Assembly: GCA_036001245.1 (NCBI GenBank) | Contig: DASYUL010000049.1 | Location: 124,001 to 188,000, forward strand | DNA length: 64,000 bases | Direction of reading: 5' to 3' | DNA from: Gp7-AA6 sp036001245 | GTDB lineage: Bacteria > Acidobacteriota > Thermoanaerobaculia > UBA5066 > Gp7-AA6 | Part shown: piece by piece, positions 45,280 to 53,478 of the stretch | How positions within the stretch are numbered: position 1 is the first letter of the stretch | Layout of the letters: every line of letters begins with the position of its first letter | Program-made: the position numbers and the translations under genes | The notes under the pieces: model-generated | The model's database searches: none | Seen by the model: the letters and a program-made list of their open reading frames with translations, nothing else | Told to the model about the DNA's origin: nothing

Positions 45280-46146
45280 ATGCAACCCGTGAGAGTGGCG
45301 GTGTTTCCGGCCGCCGGGCTGGGCACTCGATTCCTGCCCGCGACCAAGGCGCAGCCGAAGGAAATGCTGCCGCTCGTGGACCGTCCGCTCGTCCAGTACG
45401 TCGTCGAGGAGGCGAAGGCGGCGGGGATCGAGCGCATCGTGATCGTGACCGGGCGCGGAAAAAACGCGATCGAGGACCACTTCGACACTTCGTTCGAGCT
45501 CGAAAAGATGCTCGAAGACCGCGGCAAGGAGGACCTCCTCGCGATCGTGCGGGAGATTTCCGACATGATCCCGCTGGCCTACGTCCGCCAGAAAACAGCG
45601 CTCGGCCTCGGGCACGCGATCCTGCAGGCGAAGGACCTCGTCGGGAAGGAGCCCTTCGCCGTGCTTCTCGGCGACGACATCGTCGACTCGCGGGAGCCCT
45701 GCATCGGGCAGATGATGCGGCTCTACGAGAAGCGCGGGAACCCCGTGATCGCGATCCAGGAGGTCGCGCGCGAGGAAACCCGGCAATACGGCATCGTGGC
45801 GGGCGAGCGCGACGGAGACCGGGTGGTGCGAATCTCCGGGATGGTGGAAAAGCCGGCGCCGGAGAATGCGCCTTCGAACCTCGCGATCATCGGGCGGTAC
45901 ATCCTGCCGCCGGAGATTTTCGAGATCCTGGAGGAGACCCGCTCCGACGCGGGCGGCGAGATCCAGCTCACGTCGGGTCTCGCGACTCTCCTCGAGCGCC
46001 GGCCGATCGACGGGTACCTCTTCGAAGGGAAGCGCTACGACGCGGGAGACAAGCTGGGATTCCTGAAGGCGACGGTGGAGTTCGCGCTGAAGCGAGAGGA
46101 CCTGGGCGAGCCGTTCCGGAAGTACCTGAAGAGCCTGAAGCTCTGA
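45280..46146 (+). CDS. galU: UTP-glucose-1-phosphate uridylyltransferase
   Basis: Forms UDP-glucose from UTP and glucose-1-phosphate in the cytosol, for glycans and glycolipids. 288 residues, normal for bacterial GalU. The nucleotide-binding opening VFPAAGLGTRFLPATKAQPKEMLPLVDRPLVQYVVEEA, FEKMLEDRGK region, ALLGDDIVDS-type motif (VLLGDDIVDSREPCIGQM), GMVEKPAPENAPSNLAIIGRYILPPEIFEIL and FEGKRYDAGDKLGFLKATVEFAL are all canonical. Confidence 0.96.
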   Translation: MQPVRVAVFPAAGLGTRFLPATKAQPKEMLPLVDRPLVQYVVEEAKAAGIERIVIVTGRGKNAIEDHFDTSFELEKMLEDRGKEDLLAIVREISDMIPLAYVRQKTALGLGHAILQAKDLVGKEPFAVLLGDDIVDSREPCIGQMMRLYEKRGNPVIAIQEVAREETRQYGIVAGERDGDRVVRISGMVEKPAPENAPSNLAIIGRYILPPEIFEILEETRSDAGGEIQLTSGLATLLERRPIDGYLFEGKRYDAGDKLGFLKATVEFALKREDLGEPFRKYLKSLKL

Positions 46147-46219
46147 GGGGTCAGGCGTGTATGTTGGTATTTTCGGTCACCGCGCAGAATCAAAGCTACC
46201 AAGTTACACGCCTGACCCC
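46147..46219. repeat. GGGGTCAGGCGTGTA inverted-repeat element
   Basis: Perfect 15-base arms GGGGTCAGGCGTGTA and TACACGCCTGACCCC bound a 73-base element; inner TTGGTA/TACCAA extends the stem. It lies directly after the galU stop, between convergent galU and the FmdB gene. Same class as 33432-33524 and 52600-52661. Confidence 0.75.
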
Positions 46220-46237
46220 AGGGCTCACTCCTGTTTC

Positions 46238-46585
46238 TCAGTCGGACTTCTTGGAACTTTTGACCTGGGACTTGGAACCCTTTTTGTCCGACTCTTTTTT
46301 TTCCGCCTTCTCTTTCTTCTCCGCCTTTTCCTCGCTCGCGCCCTTCGACTCCCCCGATCCTTCCTTCGTGTCGGCGGCCGCTTCTTTCTTCTTCTGCTCC
46401 CCCCTCGCGCCGCCGTAGTCGGTCACGTACCAGCCGGATCCCTTGAACTGGATCGCGGGCACGGAGAATGCCTTCTTGAGCTTCCCCCCGCAATGCGGGC
46501 AGATCTTGAGCGGCTTCTCCCCGACGCGCTGAATCGCCTCGGTCCTGCGGTTGCAGGACTCGCAGTCGTACTCGTAGATCGGCAT
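46238..46585 (-). CDS. FmdB-family zinc-ribbon protein
   Basis: 115 residues. MPIYEYDCESCNRRTEAIQRVGEKPLKICPHCGGKLKKAFS is a CxxC...CxxC zinc ribbon of the FmdB putative regulatory family, followed by IQFKGSGWYVTDYG. The last 45 residues are a Lys/Glu/Ser-rich disordered tail. The family's function is not established. TACCTT on the minus strand ends six bases before the ATG (leaderless type). Confidence 0.88.
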   Translation of the reverse strand: MPIYEYDCESCNRRTEAIQRVGEKPLKICPHCGGKLKKAFSVPAIQFKGSGWYVTDYGGARGEQKKKEAAADTKEGSGESKGASEEKAEKKEKAEKKESDKKGSKSQVKSSKKSD

Positions 46586-46605
46586 GAAAGAAAGGTATCA
46601 GGCGA

Positions 46606-47373
46606 TCAGCTGTCGCCGAGCGCTCCGCCTTCCGTCTTCCACTGCACTTTTTTGACGCCCGACGCCTCCTTCACGCGGACGAGATCCAGGCAGAAGAACG
46701 CGTAGAGGAGACGAGCGTTCTCGGCGACGCTCCCGGGGCCTTTCTGGCAGAGCACCTGTACGGGAAGCCGTCCGTCGACCAGGCCGCGCAGCGCAATCTC
46801 ATCGGGGCTGAAGAGTCCCGGCGCGAGCGGCGCCTCGGCCTGCTCGAGCACGCCGTGTCCGGAGCCCATCCGGTCGACGAATCGCCGCACGCTGGCGGCG
46901 CGCCGCACCCCTTCCACGATCACCTCCACGATCGGGAGGTCGATCCGGATCGTTTCGTCGGAGCGCCGCGCGCCGACCTCGAAGACGACCTCTCCCGAGT
47001 CCCAGTCGAAGGCGCCCCAGAGGATTTCGCGGACCTGATCGGCAACCGCGGCGTCCAGAGTCGCCTGGTCGAGGAGCTCCAGTCGCACGAGGATCTGGCC
47101 GAGACGGATTCCGTCGCCCGCCAGTCGCGCCTCGGCGTTCGCGACCGCGTCTTCCGGCAGCGTGCCGTGGCGGATCAGGTAGTTCCCGAGCCGCACTTCG
47201 CGCTCGTCGGAGGTCGCGAAGACCACGAGACCCCGGTCGAGATAGATGCGCCGGTGCGCGTTGTCCCGCGTGACGGAGAGCGCGCCGGGAACGCGATATC
47301 GCTCGATCGTCGCGAGGATCTCGGGCAGAGGAGTGACCCTCAGGTCGCCCCGATACTCGAACTTCTTTTCCAT
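46606..47373 (-). CDS. DUF4388 (PATAN) domain protein
   Basis: 255 residues. N-terminal DUF4388/PATAN module (YRGDLRVTPLPEILATIERYRVPGALSVTRDNAHRRIYLDRGLVVFATSDEREVRLGNYLIRHG...), common in regulatory proteins of Myxococcota and Acidobacteriota and linked to gliding and two-component systems. The C-terminal half (LFSPDEIALRGLVDGRLPVQVLCQKGP...NARLLYAFFCLDLVRVKE) is also typical. ATG at 47373 chosen; the longer frame overlaps divergent moeA. No output domain visible. Confidence 0.82.
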   Translation of the reverse strand: MEKKFEYRGDLRVTPLPEILATIERYRVPGALSVTRDNAHRRIYLDRGLVVFATSDEREVRLGNYLIRHGTLPEDAVANAEARLAGDGIRLGQILVRLELLDQATLDAAVADQVREILWGAFDWDSGEVVFEVGARRSDETIRIDLPIVEVIVEGVRRAASVRRFVDRMGSGHGVLEQAEAPLAPGLFSPDEIALRGLVDGRLPVQVLCQKGPGSVAENARLLYAFFCLDLVRVKEASGVKKVQWKTEGGALGDS

Positions 47374-47391
47374 CAGAAGGATTCTTCGTCC

Positions 47392-48639
47392 ATGGTAACC
47401 GAACTCGCCGTATCGGGCCGCCATCTACAATCGGCTCCGGTGATTACGGTGGACGAGGCCTTCGCGATCCTGGACCGGTCCGTGTCGCCACTCGGAGACG
47501 AGACGGTCCGTCTCGGGGAAGCGGCCGGCCGCATCCTCGCGACCGACGTCGTCTCCGACGTGGACTGGCCCCCCTTCGACACCTCGGCGATGGACGGCTA
47601 CGCCGTGCGCGCCGACGAGGCGCGCGCGCCGGGCGTCGGCCTCCGGGAGCGGGGCGGCCTCGTCGCCGCCGGCGACCCTCCTCCGGCGCCGCTCGCTGCC
47701 GGCGAAGCGGTCCGGCTCATGACGGGAGCGCCGCTTCCCTCCGGCACCGATGCGGTGGTCCCGGTCGAGCAAGCGGAGAGCAAGCAGGGCCGCGTCGTTT
47801 TCGAGCGGCCGCCGGAGCCGGGCGCGCACCTGCGCCGCCGAGGCGAGAGCGTGGCGCGCGGTGCGGTTCTCCTGCGCGGGGGACAACGTCTGGGGCCAGG
47901 TGCAGTGGCGCTCGCGGCGCTGGCGGGAGCCGATCCGACTACCGTCCGCCGAAGGCCGCGCGTGGCGATCGCTCCCACGGGAAACGAGCTCGTCTCGGCG
48001 GCCGAAGCGCCGACCGCCGGAAAGTTGCGGGACTCGAACGGTCCGATGATCGACGCGCTCTGCCGGGCGCGCGGCTGGCCCACGCTCGCGCGCGAACGGA
48101 TCGCCGACGAGCCGGCGGCGGTCGCGCGTCTCTTCGACGACGTCGGCGACGCAGACGTGCTCATCACGAGCGGAGGCGTTTCGGCCGGCGACCTGGATCT
48201 CCTGCCACCCGCCGCGGAGCGGGCCGGGTGGGAGATCCTCTTCCACCGCGTCGCGGTCCGACCCGGAAAGCCGATCGCGTTCGCGCGCCGCGGGAAGCAG
48301 TTCTGGTTCGGACTTCCCGGCAATCCGGTCTCGGCGTCGGTGTGTTTCCAGCTCTTCGTCCGGCGGGCGCTCGATCGCATGGAAGGGGTCGAGCCCGCCG
48401 GTGCGCCGCTCGTGCTCGCGCGGCTCGCTCGCCGGCTCGGTCCGCCGGGCCCGCGGGAGACCTACCGCGACGCGCTGCTCGTGGAGGAAGACGGGGCGCG
48501 CCGGGCCGAGCCGCTGCCGACCGCGGGAAGCCACGACATCGCCGCGCACGCGCGGGCGAACGCCTTGATCCGGATTCCGGTGGGCGGCGGTTCGCTCGAC
48601 GAAGGATCGGTCGTGACATGCGTGCTGCTGGAACGCTGA
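47392..48639 (+). CDS. moeA: Molybdopterin molybdenumtransferase MoeA
   Basis: Inserts molybdate into adenylated molybdopterin, cytosolic. 415 residues with the MoeA motifs PPFDTSAMDGYAVRADEA, RLMTGAPLPSGTDAVVPVEQ, RRGESVARGAVLLRGGQRLGPGAVALAALAGA, TGNELVSAAEAPTAGKLRDSNGPMI, TSGGVSAGDLDLLP, GKPIAFARRGKQFWFGLPGNPVSASVCFQLFVRRAL and a C-terminal domain IV. Supports a molybdoenzyme-using metabolism together with XdhC. Divergent from the DUF4388 gene by 18 bases. Confidence 0.95.
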   Translation: MVTELAVSGRHLQSAPVITVDEAFAILDRSVSPLGDETVRLGEAAGRILATDVVSDVDWPPFDTSAMDGYAVRADEARAPGVGLRERGGLVAAGDPPPAPLAAGEAVRLMTGAPLPSGTDAVVPVEQAESKQGRVVFERPPEPGAHLRRRGESVARGAVLLRGGQRLGPGAVALAALAGADPTTVRRRPRVAIAPTGNELVSAAEAPTAGKLRDSNGPMIDALCRARGWPTLARERIADEPAAVARLFDDVGDADVLITSGGVSAGDLDLLPPAAERAGWEILFHRVAVRPGKPIAFARRGKQFWFGLPGNPVSASVCFQLFVRRALDRMEGVEPAGAPLVLARLARRLGPPGPRETYRDALLVEEDGARRAEPLPTAGSHDIAAHARANALIRIPVGGGSLDEGSVVTCVLLER

Positions 48640-49442
48640 GGCGCGACCGCCGCGCGAAGGCTCCCGCGCGCCGGGCGACGCGGGCGCCCGAGCCGATCGC
48701 GCTCCGCGCGCTCGCCTCCGACGGCGTCCCGATCGCCTACTCGCTCTGGAGGCGTCCGTCGCGCGAGCTCCTGATTCTCGCGCCCGGATTCTGGCGGCGG
48801 CGGCTGGCGAAGGAGAACGTCTATCTCGCGACGCACTTCGCGCGGCTCGGGTACGACGTGGCGGCGCTCGACTTCCGAGGCCACGGCGACAGCGGCGGCC
48901 GGTATGCGTTCGGCGCGGCCGAGGCGCTCGATTTCGAGGCCGTCGTCCGCGAGCTCGCCGGCCCGGGACGGAGCTACGAACGGTTCGCGGTCATCGGCCT
49001 CTCGATGGGCGGCTCGATCGCGGCGGAAGCGCTCGCGCGATTTCCGGAGCTCCCGTGCCGGGCGCTCGTGATGATCTCGTCTCCGGCGGACGTCAAGTCG
49101 CTCAAGCCGCGACCGCTCTCGCGTGATGCGATCCGGCAGCTGCGCCTGCGGCACGCGCTGCGGATGCCGCGGATCGCGATCCGGCAGCTGCGCGGTCCCA
49201 AGCCGCGCGCGGCGGAGGCCGTCGCGCATCTGACGATGCCGAAGCTGATCGTGACTTCCGAGACCGACTGGCTCGTCGATCCGTCGCAGGGCCGGCTTCT
49301 CGCGGAGATGGCGGCGCCGCCCGTCGACCACGTCCACCTCGATCTGCCCGGGTCGCTCCACGCGGACTCTCTCGTCAAGTACGTGCCGTTGCGGCTGTTG
49401 CGACTTCTCGACCGGTGGCTCGCGCAAAACGCGCCGCCGTAG
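48618..49442 (+). CDS. Alpha/beta hydrolase
   Basis: 274 residues. A basic N-terminus (KAPARRATRAPEPIALRALASD) leads to the fold: LLILAPGFWRRRLAKENVYLATHFARLGYDVAALDFRGHGDSGGRYAFG, nucleophile elbow GLSMGGSIA (Ser), Asp in SETDWLVDPSQG and His in LPGSLHADSL complete a plausible triad. It overlaps the moeA 3' end by 22 bases in another frame. Substrate unknown; the nearby ketosynthase operon makes acyl esters or thioesters possible. Confidence 0.82.
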   Translation: MRAAGTLRRDRRAKAPARRATRAPEPIALRALASDGVPIAYSLWRRPSRELLILAPGFWRRRLAKENVYLATHFARLGYDVAALDFRGHGDSGGRYAFGAAEALDFEAVVRELAGPGRSYERFAVIGLSMGGSIAAEALARFPELPCRALVMISSPADVKSLKPRPLSRDAIRQLRLRHALRMPRIAIRQLRGPKPRAAEAVAHLTMPKLIVTSETDWLVDPSQGRLLAEMAAPPVDHVHLDLPGSLHADSLVKYVPLRLLRLLDRWLAQNAPP

Positions 49443-49491
49443 TGCTCCTTAACCAATCGTTTAGCAACCCGCTGCGCACGAGACGTGCAGC

Positions 49492-49504
49492 TACAATCCG
49501 CGCC
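49492..49504 (+). promoter_or_regulatory. Probable -10 element for the ketosynthase operon
   Basis: TACAAT (49492-49497) ends seven bases before the GTG at 49505. No ribosome binding site lies between, so the transcript probably begins at or next to the GTG. A good -35 hexamer is not apparent. Confidence 0.45.
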
Positions 49505-50758
49505 GTGCGAGAACGCCGCGCAGTTGTCACCGGGATTGGATGTCTGTCCCCCAACGGGAACAGTCGGGAGGAGTTCGCCGCCGGCCTGAAGAGAGGCACG
49601 AGCGGCATCGACCGCATCTCGCTCTTCGACCCGGAGGGGCTGCCGGCCACAATCGCGGGCGAGCTGAAAGGATTCGACCCGACCCGCTGGATCGAACCGA
49701 AGGACATCCGCCACGTTTCGCGGGCTGTGCCGATGGCGATTGCGGCGTCGACCGAAGCGCTCGAGGACGCAGGGATCGATCCAACGCGTCTCTCGCTCGA
49801 CGAGCGCCGCGAGTTCGGCGTCGTGCTCGGTACCGGCGGCGGCGCGATCGAGTTCACCGAGCGGATGTATCACCTCTATTACACGAACCAGACGAAGAAG
49901 GCTTCGGTCTACGCCATTGCGTCCGGAACGATCGGCACTCTCTCCTCGGAGATCTCGATGCAGTTCGGGCTGCGCGGCCTCTCCCACGTCGTGTCGACGG
50001 GCTGCGCATCATCGACCGACGCGCTCGGCTACGCGTTCCGCGCGATCAAGCACGGAATGAACGGGGGCGTTTACCTCGCCGGCGGAGTCGACGCGACCGT
50101 CGTCCGCGGGATCATGGAAGGGTTCGTGATGATGCGGATCGTCTCGACGTCCTGGGAGACGGAGCCGCCGCGGGCGTCTCGGCCGTTCTCGGCCGACCGC
50201 GACGGTTTCGTGCTCGGCGAGGGCGCCTGGATGTTCGTTCTCGAAGAGCGCGAGCACGCGCTCGCCCGAGGCGTGAAGATCTACGGCGAGATCCGCGGCT
50301 ACGGCGCGACGTGCGACGCGCACCACCGGGTGCGGCTGGACGAGACCGGCGAGGAGCCCGCGCGCGCCATGACGCTCGCGCTCGATGAGGCCGGCCTGCC
50401 GCCGGAGGCGATCGAATACCTCGCCTACCACGGCACGTCGACCGCGTTGAACGACCGCGTCGAGACGAAGTCGGTTCGGCGGGCGTTCGGACCTGCGGCC
50501 GCGAAGCTCCCCGGTTCCTCGATCAAGTCCATGATCGGCCACCCGCAGGGTGCCTGCGGCGCTGCCGGCGTCGCGGCGACCCTTCTCGGAATGCGCGACT
50601 CCTTCCTGCCGCCGACCATCAACCTCGACGCACCCGACTCGGAGTGTGATCTCGACTACGTGGCGAACGAGTCCCGGGAGGCGTCCTTCGAGAACGCGCT
50701 CTGCAACTGCATCGGATTCGGGTCGAAGAACAGCGCCCTGGTGATCTCGCAGGGATAG
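49505..50758 (+). CDS. FabF-like beta-ketoacyl synthase
   Basis: 417-residue condensing enzyme of the KAS I/II type. VVTGIGCLSPNGNSREEF opens the fold; catalytic Cys near 167 in VSTGCASSTDALGYAF, His in YHGTSTALNDRVETKSV, His in SSIKSMIGHPQGACGAAGV, and the terminal FGSKNSALVI. GTG at 49505 chosen because the upstream 30 codons lack family similarity and TACAAT lies seven bases before it. Followed by a methyltransferase and a flavoprotein in one operon, so a dedicated lipid or polyketide-like product is more likely than bulk fatty-acid synthesis. Confidence 0.9.
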   Translation: MRERRAVVTGIGCLSPNGNSREEFAAGLKRGTSGIDRISLFDPEGLPATIAGELKGFDPTRWIEPKDIRHVSRAVPMAIAASTEALEDAGIDPTRLSLDERREFGVVLGTGGGAIEFTERMYHLYYTNQTKKASVYAIASGTIGTLSSEISMQFGLRGLSHVVSTGCASSTDALGYAFRAIKHGMNGGVYLAGGVDATVVRGIMEGFVMMRIVSTSWETEPPRASRPFSADRDGFVLGEGAWMFVLEEREHALARGVKIYGEIRGYGATCDAHHRVRLDETGEEPARAMTLALDEAGLPPEAIEYLAYHGTSTALNDRVETKSVRRAFGPAAAKLPGSSIKSMIGHPQGACGAAGVAATLLGMRDSFLPPTINLDAPDSECDLDYVANESREASFENALCNCIGFGSKNSALVISQG

Positions 50759-50768
50759 CGCGCACGAA

Positions 50769-51470
50769 GTGAGTCTCCTCGTCCCGCCTCGCCGGCCCTC
50801 CGACGAGATCCTGGACGATCCGGACATCCCGCCCGAGGAGATGTTCCTGTCGCTTCAAGATCTTTCGCTCCTGCACCGCTGGTGGGGCAGCGCGCGGGCG
50901 CTCGAGCGGTTCCTCGTCGGCGAGATCCGCCGCCTGCGCGTCGAGCGGCCCATGGTGCTCGACGTGGGCGCCGGATCGGCCGACGTTTCGCGTCGCCTCT
51001 CTCGCTCTCTCGCCCGCGCGGGACATCCCTCGCAGGTCCTCGCCTGCGACCTGCAGTGGCGCCACCTCGTGGCGGGGCGGCGCATGGCGCGGGACCGGTT
51101 TCCTTCCGTCTGCGCGGACGCGTTCGTCCTGCCGTTCCCCGAGAAGTCCCTCGACTGGGTCGTCTCGACGCTCTTCTTCCATCACTTCTCGCCCGAGGAA
51201 AACGCTCACCTCCTCGCGTCCTTCGAGCGCGTCGCGAGGCGCGGGTTCGCGCTGCTCGATCTGACCCGTCACGTTTTTCCGCTCGCTTTCATATCGATCG
51301 CGGGACGACTCCTCTTCAAGACCCGCGTCTCGCTCTCCGACGGGATCTCCTCCGTTCGCCAGGCGTACACGCCCGAAGAAGCGCGGCGAATCGCGCTGGA
51401 AGCCGTCTCCGGCGCGCGCGTTGAGCGGGTCTTCCCGTTCCGGTACATCCTGTCCGCCACCGCCCCGTGA
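50769..51470 (+). CDS. Class I SAM-dependent methyltransferase
   Basis: 233 residues. Rossmann motif I VLDVGAGSADVSRRLSRSLARAG, acidic end of strand 2 (VLACDLQWRHL), motif near CADAFVLPFPEKSLDWVVSTLFFHHF and a C-terminal membrane-like segment (HVFPLAFISIAGRLLFKTRV) often seen in lipid or quinone methyltransferases. Start GTG, ten bases after the ketosynthase stop; its stop overlaps the flavoprotein start (GTGA, 51467-51470). Confidence 0.85.
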   Translation: MSLLVPPRRPSDEILDDPDIPPEEMFLSLQDLSLLHRWWGSARALERFLVGEIRRLRVERPMVLDVGAGSADVSRRLSRSLARAGHPSQVLACDLQWRHLVAGRRMARDRFPSVCADAFVLPFPEKSLDWVVSTLFFHHFSPEENAHLLASFERVARRGFALLDLTRHVFPLAFISIAGRLLFKTRVSLSDGISSVRQAYTPEEARRIALEAVSGARVERVFPFRYILSATAP

Positions 51471-52597
51471 CGGAGAGCTTCGACGCCGTCGTCGTGGGTG
51501 CCGGGCCCGCCGGCTCCTCGGCGGCGGCGGTGCTCGCCGATCGCGGCCGCTCCGTCCTCCTCCTCGAGAAGGACCTCTTTCCGCGGCACAAGGTCTGCGG
51601 GGAGTTTCTATCCGCCGACGCGCTGCCGAGCCTCGACCTCATCGGCGCACGTGAGGCGGTGGAGAGCGCCACGGCAGAGCGCATCACCCGCGGCGTCCTG
51701 CATCTGGCGTCGGGGGGGGCCGTCACCTTTGCGCTCCCCGCGCCGGCCATCGGGCTTTCGAGGTTTCGCCTCGACGATCTGCTCTCCCGGCGCGCGCGCG
51801 ACGCCGGCGCGGACGTGAGGTTCACCGCCCGCGTCGTCTCCACCGAGCCCGCGGGAGACGTGTTTCGCCTGCGCTTCACGCACCGCCAGTCCGAGCGGGA
51901 GGCGACGGCGCGCGTCGTGATCGGCGCGTGGGGTCGGTGGGATGCGCTCGACCGCGCGATGGCGCGGGGATTCCTCGGCCGGCGCGCGCGTTTTTTCGGA
52001 TGGAATAGGGACTTCGGCGGAAACTCGGACCTCCTCGCCGGACGCGTCCACCTCTATCTCTTCCCCGGCGGTTACTGCGGTCTCTCGCGCGTGGAAGGCG
52101 GCGCGGTCAACCTCGCGGGAGTCGTTTCCGAAGAGGTGTGGAAGCGCGCCGGCGGCGGCTGGACGGCGGTCGTCGATGGGGCGCGCAGCGGCAATCCCGC
52201 CCTCGAGGCAGACCTCGCGAAGCTCCTGCCCGGTCCGATCGGCTTTCTCGGAACCGGCCCCGTCTTCTTCACGCGCAAGCCGCCGGTGGAGAACGGCCTC
52301 CTGATGGCGGGAGACGCCGCCGGAGTCATCGACCCGTTCTCCGGCGAAGGCCAGGCCGCGGCGCTCGCGAGCGGCATCCTTGCCGCGGAGACCGCGGAAC
52401 GGCTCCTGTCCGGTGAGCTCTCGAGAGAGGAGTGCGCGCGAGCCTACGCGAAGGCCTGGAGAGACCGATTCGGACGCCGGTTCGCCTGGAGCGCGGTCTT
52501 CCGCCGGCTCATGCTGAATCGCTCGATCGGCGCGGTCGCGGGCCGGATCGCGGGCGAGAGGCTCGTGAGGTTCGCCATATCCGCGACGCGGCGTTAG
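51467..52597 (+). CDS. FAD-dependent oxidoreductase, geranylgeranyl-reductase-like
   Basis: 376 residues of the group including geranylgeranyl reductases and halogenase-like monooxygenases. FAD-binding VVVGAGPAGSSAAAVLADRGRSVLLLEKDLFPRHKVCGEFLS at the N-terminus and LLMAGDAAGVIDPFSGEGQAAALASGILAAE in the middle are the two conserved FAD sites. Likely reduces or oxidises a lipid-like intermediate in the same operon as the ketosynthase and methyltransferase. Substrate not readable. Confidence 0.87.
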   Translation: MTESFDAVVVGAGPAGSSAAAVLADRGRSVLLLEKDLFPRHKVCGEFLSADALPSLDLIGAREAVESATAERITRGVLHLASGGAVTFALPAPAIGLSRFRLDDLLSRRARDAGADVRFTARVVSTEPAGDVFRLRFTHRQSEREATARVVIGAWGRWDALDRAMARGFLGRRARFFGWNRDFGGNSDLLAGRVHLYLFPGGYCGLSRVEGGAVNLAGVVSEEVWKRAGGGWTAVVDGARSGNPALEADLAKLLPGPIGFLGTGPVFFTRKPPVENGLLMAGDAAGVIDPFSGEGQAAALASGILAAETAERLLSGELSREECARAYAKAWRDRFGRRFAWSAVFRRLMLNRSIGAVAGRIAGERLVRFAISATRR

Positions 52598-52599
52598 CT

Positions 52600-52661
52600 G
52601 GGATCAGGCAGGCATATTGGCGTTTAGGGCTCAAAAATGCCTAACCGCCTGCCTGACCCCT
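52600..52661. repeat. GGATCAGGCAGGC inverted-repeat element
   Basis: GGATCAGGCAGGC at the left and GCCTGCCTGACCCC at the right, with inner TTAGG and CCTAA, form an imperfect palindrome of 62 bases between convergent genes. Third member of the GGTCAGG class in the window. Confidence 0.7.
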
Positions 52662-53394
52662 AGAGCCCCCTCGCGCCCTCGGGGGTGAAGAGCTTCGGAT
52701 CCAGCCGCGCGTTTCGATAGTCGCGGTACTCGAGACGCGTCACGGCTCGCGATGCGGCGCCGAGGAGCTCGCGCACCTCCATCTCCGCGACGACGGTCTT
52801 TCCCGCCTGGCGGCGGAATTTCGTGAAGGTCACGTCGCGCGCCTCCTTGCCCGACGCGAGAAAGAAGCGGACTCGGCACGGTACCTTCTCCCTCTCGCCG
52901 ACGGAGAGGAGAACGCGCGGATAGAGGCTTCTCGGCGATTTCGCGGTGAGCTCCAGAACCCGGCAGCTCCGGCCCGCGGCAGTCTCCGTCTCTGCAGTTT
53001 CCTTTGCGACGTAGTCCTCGGAAAAGCGCAGCCGCGCGACGTCGCCGAACGACGCGCCGCCCAGCAGCCGCTGATTCGGGGTGATCGGCACGGGGTTCCG
53101 TGAGCCCGGGACGAGCAGCCACATCCGATCACCGTTCGTCAGGACCTTTCGGCCGCTGTTCTTTCCGCCCCGGAAGACGATGAGGCCCTTGTCTCGCCCC
53201 TTGACGTAGACGTCGAAGTCCGCGCTCCCGGTCTCTTTCCCCGCCACGACCTGGGTCGCGCGCGCCGAGATGATCGCTTCGTCGAACGCGTTACGGGTCG
53301 CGTCGACCGCCGCGAGGAGGCTCTGGAGGTCCCTCTGCGCCCCAACGGGAAGCGCCAGGAAAGCGAACGCGAGGAGGAGAGCGATCTTCCTCAT
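52660..53394 (-). CDS. LolA-like outer-membrane lipoprotein-sorting domain protein
   Basis: 244 residues with a signal peptide (KIALLLAFAFLALPVGAQ). The body fits the LolA/LolB-like half-barrel family usually named outer membrane lipoprotein-sorting protein: ADFDVYVKGRDKGLIVFRG, GDRMWLLVPGSRNPVPITPNQRLLGGASFGDVARLRFSEDY, CRVLELTAKSPRSLYPRV, VEYRDYRNA-type ending (LEYRDYRNARLDPKLF). It follows an ABC permease and ATPase, the usual context, so it may accept a lipid or lipoprotein from that exporter. Confidence 0.82.
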   Translation of the reverse strand: MRKIALLLAFAFLALPVGAQRDLQSLLAAVDATRNAFDEAIISARATQVVAGKETGSADFDVYVKGRDKGLIVFRGGKNSGRKVLTNGDRMWLLVPGSRNPVPITPNQRLLGGASFGDVARLRFSEDYVAKETAETETAAGRSCRVLELTAKSPRSLYPRVLLSVGEREKVPCRVRFFLASGKEARDVTFTKFRRQAGKTVVAEMEVRELLGAASRAVTRLEYRDYRNARLDPKLFTPEGARGL

Positions 53395-53410
53395 GTTCTG
53401 TTCAACACTC

Positions 53411-53478
53411 CGGAGTCAACGCTGAATCCCTGAATTCAGCCAGAGCGTTGACCCCAATGCAGCGATGCAGCGTTGACC
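53411..53478. repeat. GTCAACGCT / AGCGTTGAC repeat cluster
   Basis: One GAGTCAACGCT and two AGCGTTGACC units, separated by CTGAATTCAG and GCAGCGATGCAGC palindromes, fill the gap between the permease stop and the LolA-like gene. Able to form alternative hairpins; no T-tract. Confidence 0.6.

Noticed and set aside
44335..45786. Extended XdhC frame starting at 45786
   Set aside because: The upstream 189 codons are antisense to galU; the start at 45219 gives the family's normal N-terminus.
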